NCBI GenBank assembly: GCA_015658495.1
Contig: DQOT01000338.1
Location: 1-6,508 of the forward strand
Source of the DNA: Fidelibacterota bacterium
GTDB taxonomy: Bacteria; Fidelibacterota; Marinisomatia; Marinisomatales; UBA1611
Length of the DNA: 6,508 bases
Reading direction: 5' to 3'
The notes below the pieces were generated by a model. That model was given only the letters and a program-made list of their open reading frames with translations, was not told where the DNA came from and made no database searches. Both the position numbers and the translations under genes were made by a program. Below are positions 5,844 to 6,508 of this stretch, piece after piece. The stretch's first letter is position 1; the number at the start of each line of letters is the position of its first letter.

Positions 5844-6508
5844 ATGGGATATGGGTTGGGAGAAGACCTGGTATCCACTTTATTTTTAGCCCACGACTGG
5901 GCAAAACCCTATTTCATCGCTCCAGCCATGAATACCAAAATGTTGTCTCATCCGGCAACACAGGAAGCTTTGGAGCGACTCAAAAAATGGGGCGTTCGTG
6001 TTTTATCACCCGATGCGGGAAACCTGGCCTGCGGTGATGTGGGGCCGGAACGTATGATGGAACCGGCTGATATTTTAAACTCCATTCAGCCATTTTTGAA
6101 CAAATCTATCCGGCCTTCAGTATTGATCACAGCCGGAGGAACAAAAGAACCCATCGATGAAGTACGATTTATTGCCAATATGAGTACAGGGAAAACAGCG
6201 GCGGCCATTGCAGATCGATTCATCCAGCACAATTGGGATGTAACCTATTTATCCTCACCGAAAGCGCAAATGCCCAATGGTGTTTGTGAGAATCCAAACT
6301 TCTCTTCAACCAATGATCTCCAATCTCAACTATTTAAACTCATTTCAGAAAATAATTTTGATGCAGTCATCCACAATGCTGCAGTCAGTGATTTTGTACC
6401 GGTGAATTCTAATAAAAATGTCAAAATCACTTCCGATCAGGATCACCTGGTTTTGGAAATGGAACGAACCCCAAAACTGGTTGATGCAATTCGAGAAAAA
6501 AGTAAAAA
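5844..6508 (+). CDS. coaBC: CoaBC (phosphopantothenoylcysteine decarboxylase/synthetase), 5'-truncated and cut by the window end
   Basis: CoaBC makes 4'-phosphopantetheine for coenzyme A: CoaB joins cysteine to phosphopantothenate and the FMN enzyme CoaC decarboxylates the product. Counting from the ATG at 5844, PAMN (27-30) and ACG (62-64) are the CoaC active-site Asn motif and the substrate-flap Cys. CoaB begins near residue 92, with AGGTKEP (97-103), NMSTGK (112-117) and NAAVSD (178-183). The frame runs off the window. Recognisable homology starts slightly earlier, at about 5823 (SGHFLQRM), but an in-frame TAA at 5817-5819 cuts it off. About the first 90 residues of a normal CoaC, including the FMN-binding N-terminus and the catalytic His (His75 in E. 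coli Dfp), are therefore absent. No Shine-Dalgarno sequence precedes the ATG. It may be a CoaB-competent remnant, a pseudogene, or the product of a rearrangement or assembly junction. Confidence 0.85.
   Translation, partial: MGYGLGEDLVSTLFLAHDWAKPYFIAPAMNTKMLSHPATQEALERLKKWGVRVLSPDAGNLACGDVGPERMMEPADILNSIQPFLNKSIRPSVLITAGGTKEPIDEVRFIANMSTGKTAAAIADRFIQHNWDVTYLSSPKAQMPNGVCENPNFSSTNDLQSQLFKLISENNFDAVIHNAAVSDFVPVNSNKNVKITSDQDHLVLEMERTPKLVDAIREKSK

Overview
The window carries a compact five-gene operon on the minus strand for the cytoplasmic and inner-membrane core of a type IV pilus-like (or type II secretion-like) machine. On the plus strand, at the right edge, lies part of coaBC (coenzyme A biosynthesis). 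The organism is a Gram-negative-type bacterium of intermediate G+C by eye. Shine-Dalgarno sequences are weak or absent and 5' leaders are AT-rich, which suggests something near the FCB superphylum (for example Marinimicrobia-like), but this assignment is a guess.

Read in the direction of transcription (right to left), the operon is: a single-domain receiver protein (5627-5247), prepilin peptidase PilD (5247-4450), assembly ATPase PilB/GspE (4449-2779), a sigma-54 enhancer-binding protein (2782-1331) and inner-membrane platform PilC/GspF (1353-106). The junctions are TAATG (1-base overlap), TAA directly followed by ATG, ATGA (4-base overlap) and a 23-base overlap, so translation is probably coupled throughout. 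PilD matures prepilins, PilB powers assembly and PilC is the membrane platform. No pilin, secretin, PilT or alignment protein is in view, so pilus and secretion system cannot be told apart for certain.

The main oddity is regulatory. Both receiver domains in the operon carry Glu where the phosphoacceptor Asp should be. The sigma-54 activator has also lost the acidic pair, the switch Thr and the conserved Lys, yet its AAA+ domain, GAFTGA loop and Fis-type helix-turn-helix look intact. That points to an activator controlled by expression or protein binding, not by phosphorylation. PilB has a tandem 24+5+24 residue MshEN-like N-terminus, a known c-di-GMP-binding fold in other ATPases, but with the usual leading Arg missing from both repeats.

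The divergent region 5628-5843 holds a good extended -10 element for the operon, a weaker plus-strand promoter candidate and a small inverted repeat. The coaBC frame is abruptly cut at its 5' end. Homology to the CoaC flavoprotein domain begins in mid-domain just after an in-frame stop (5817-5819), so the FMN-binding half and the catalytic His are missing. At the left edge a weak hairpin followed by a T-run, and a nearby palindrome, may be a terminator.
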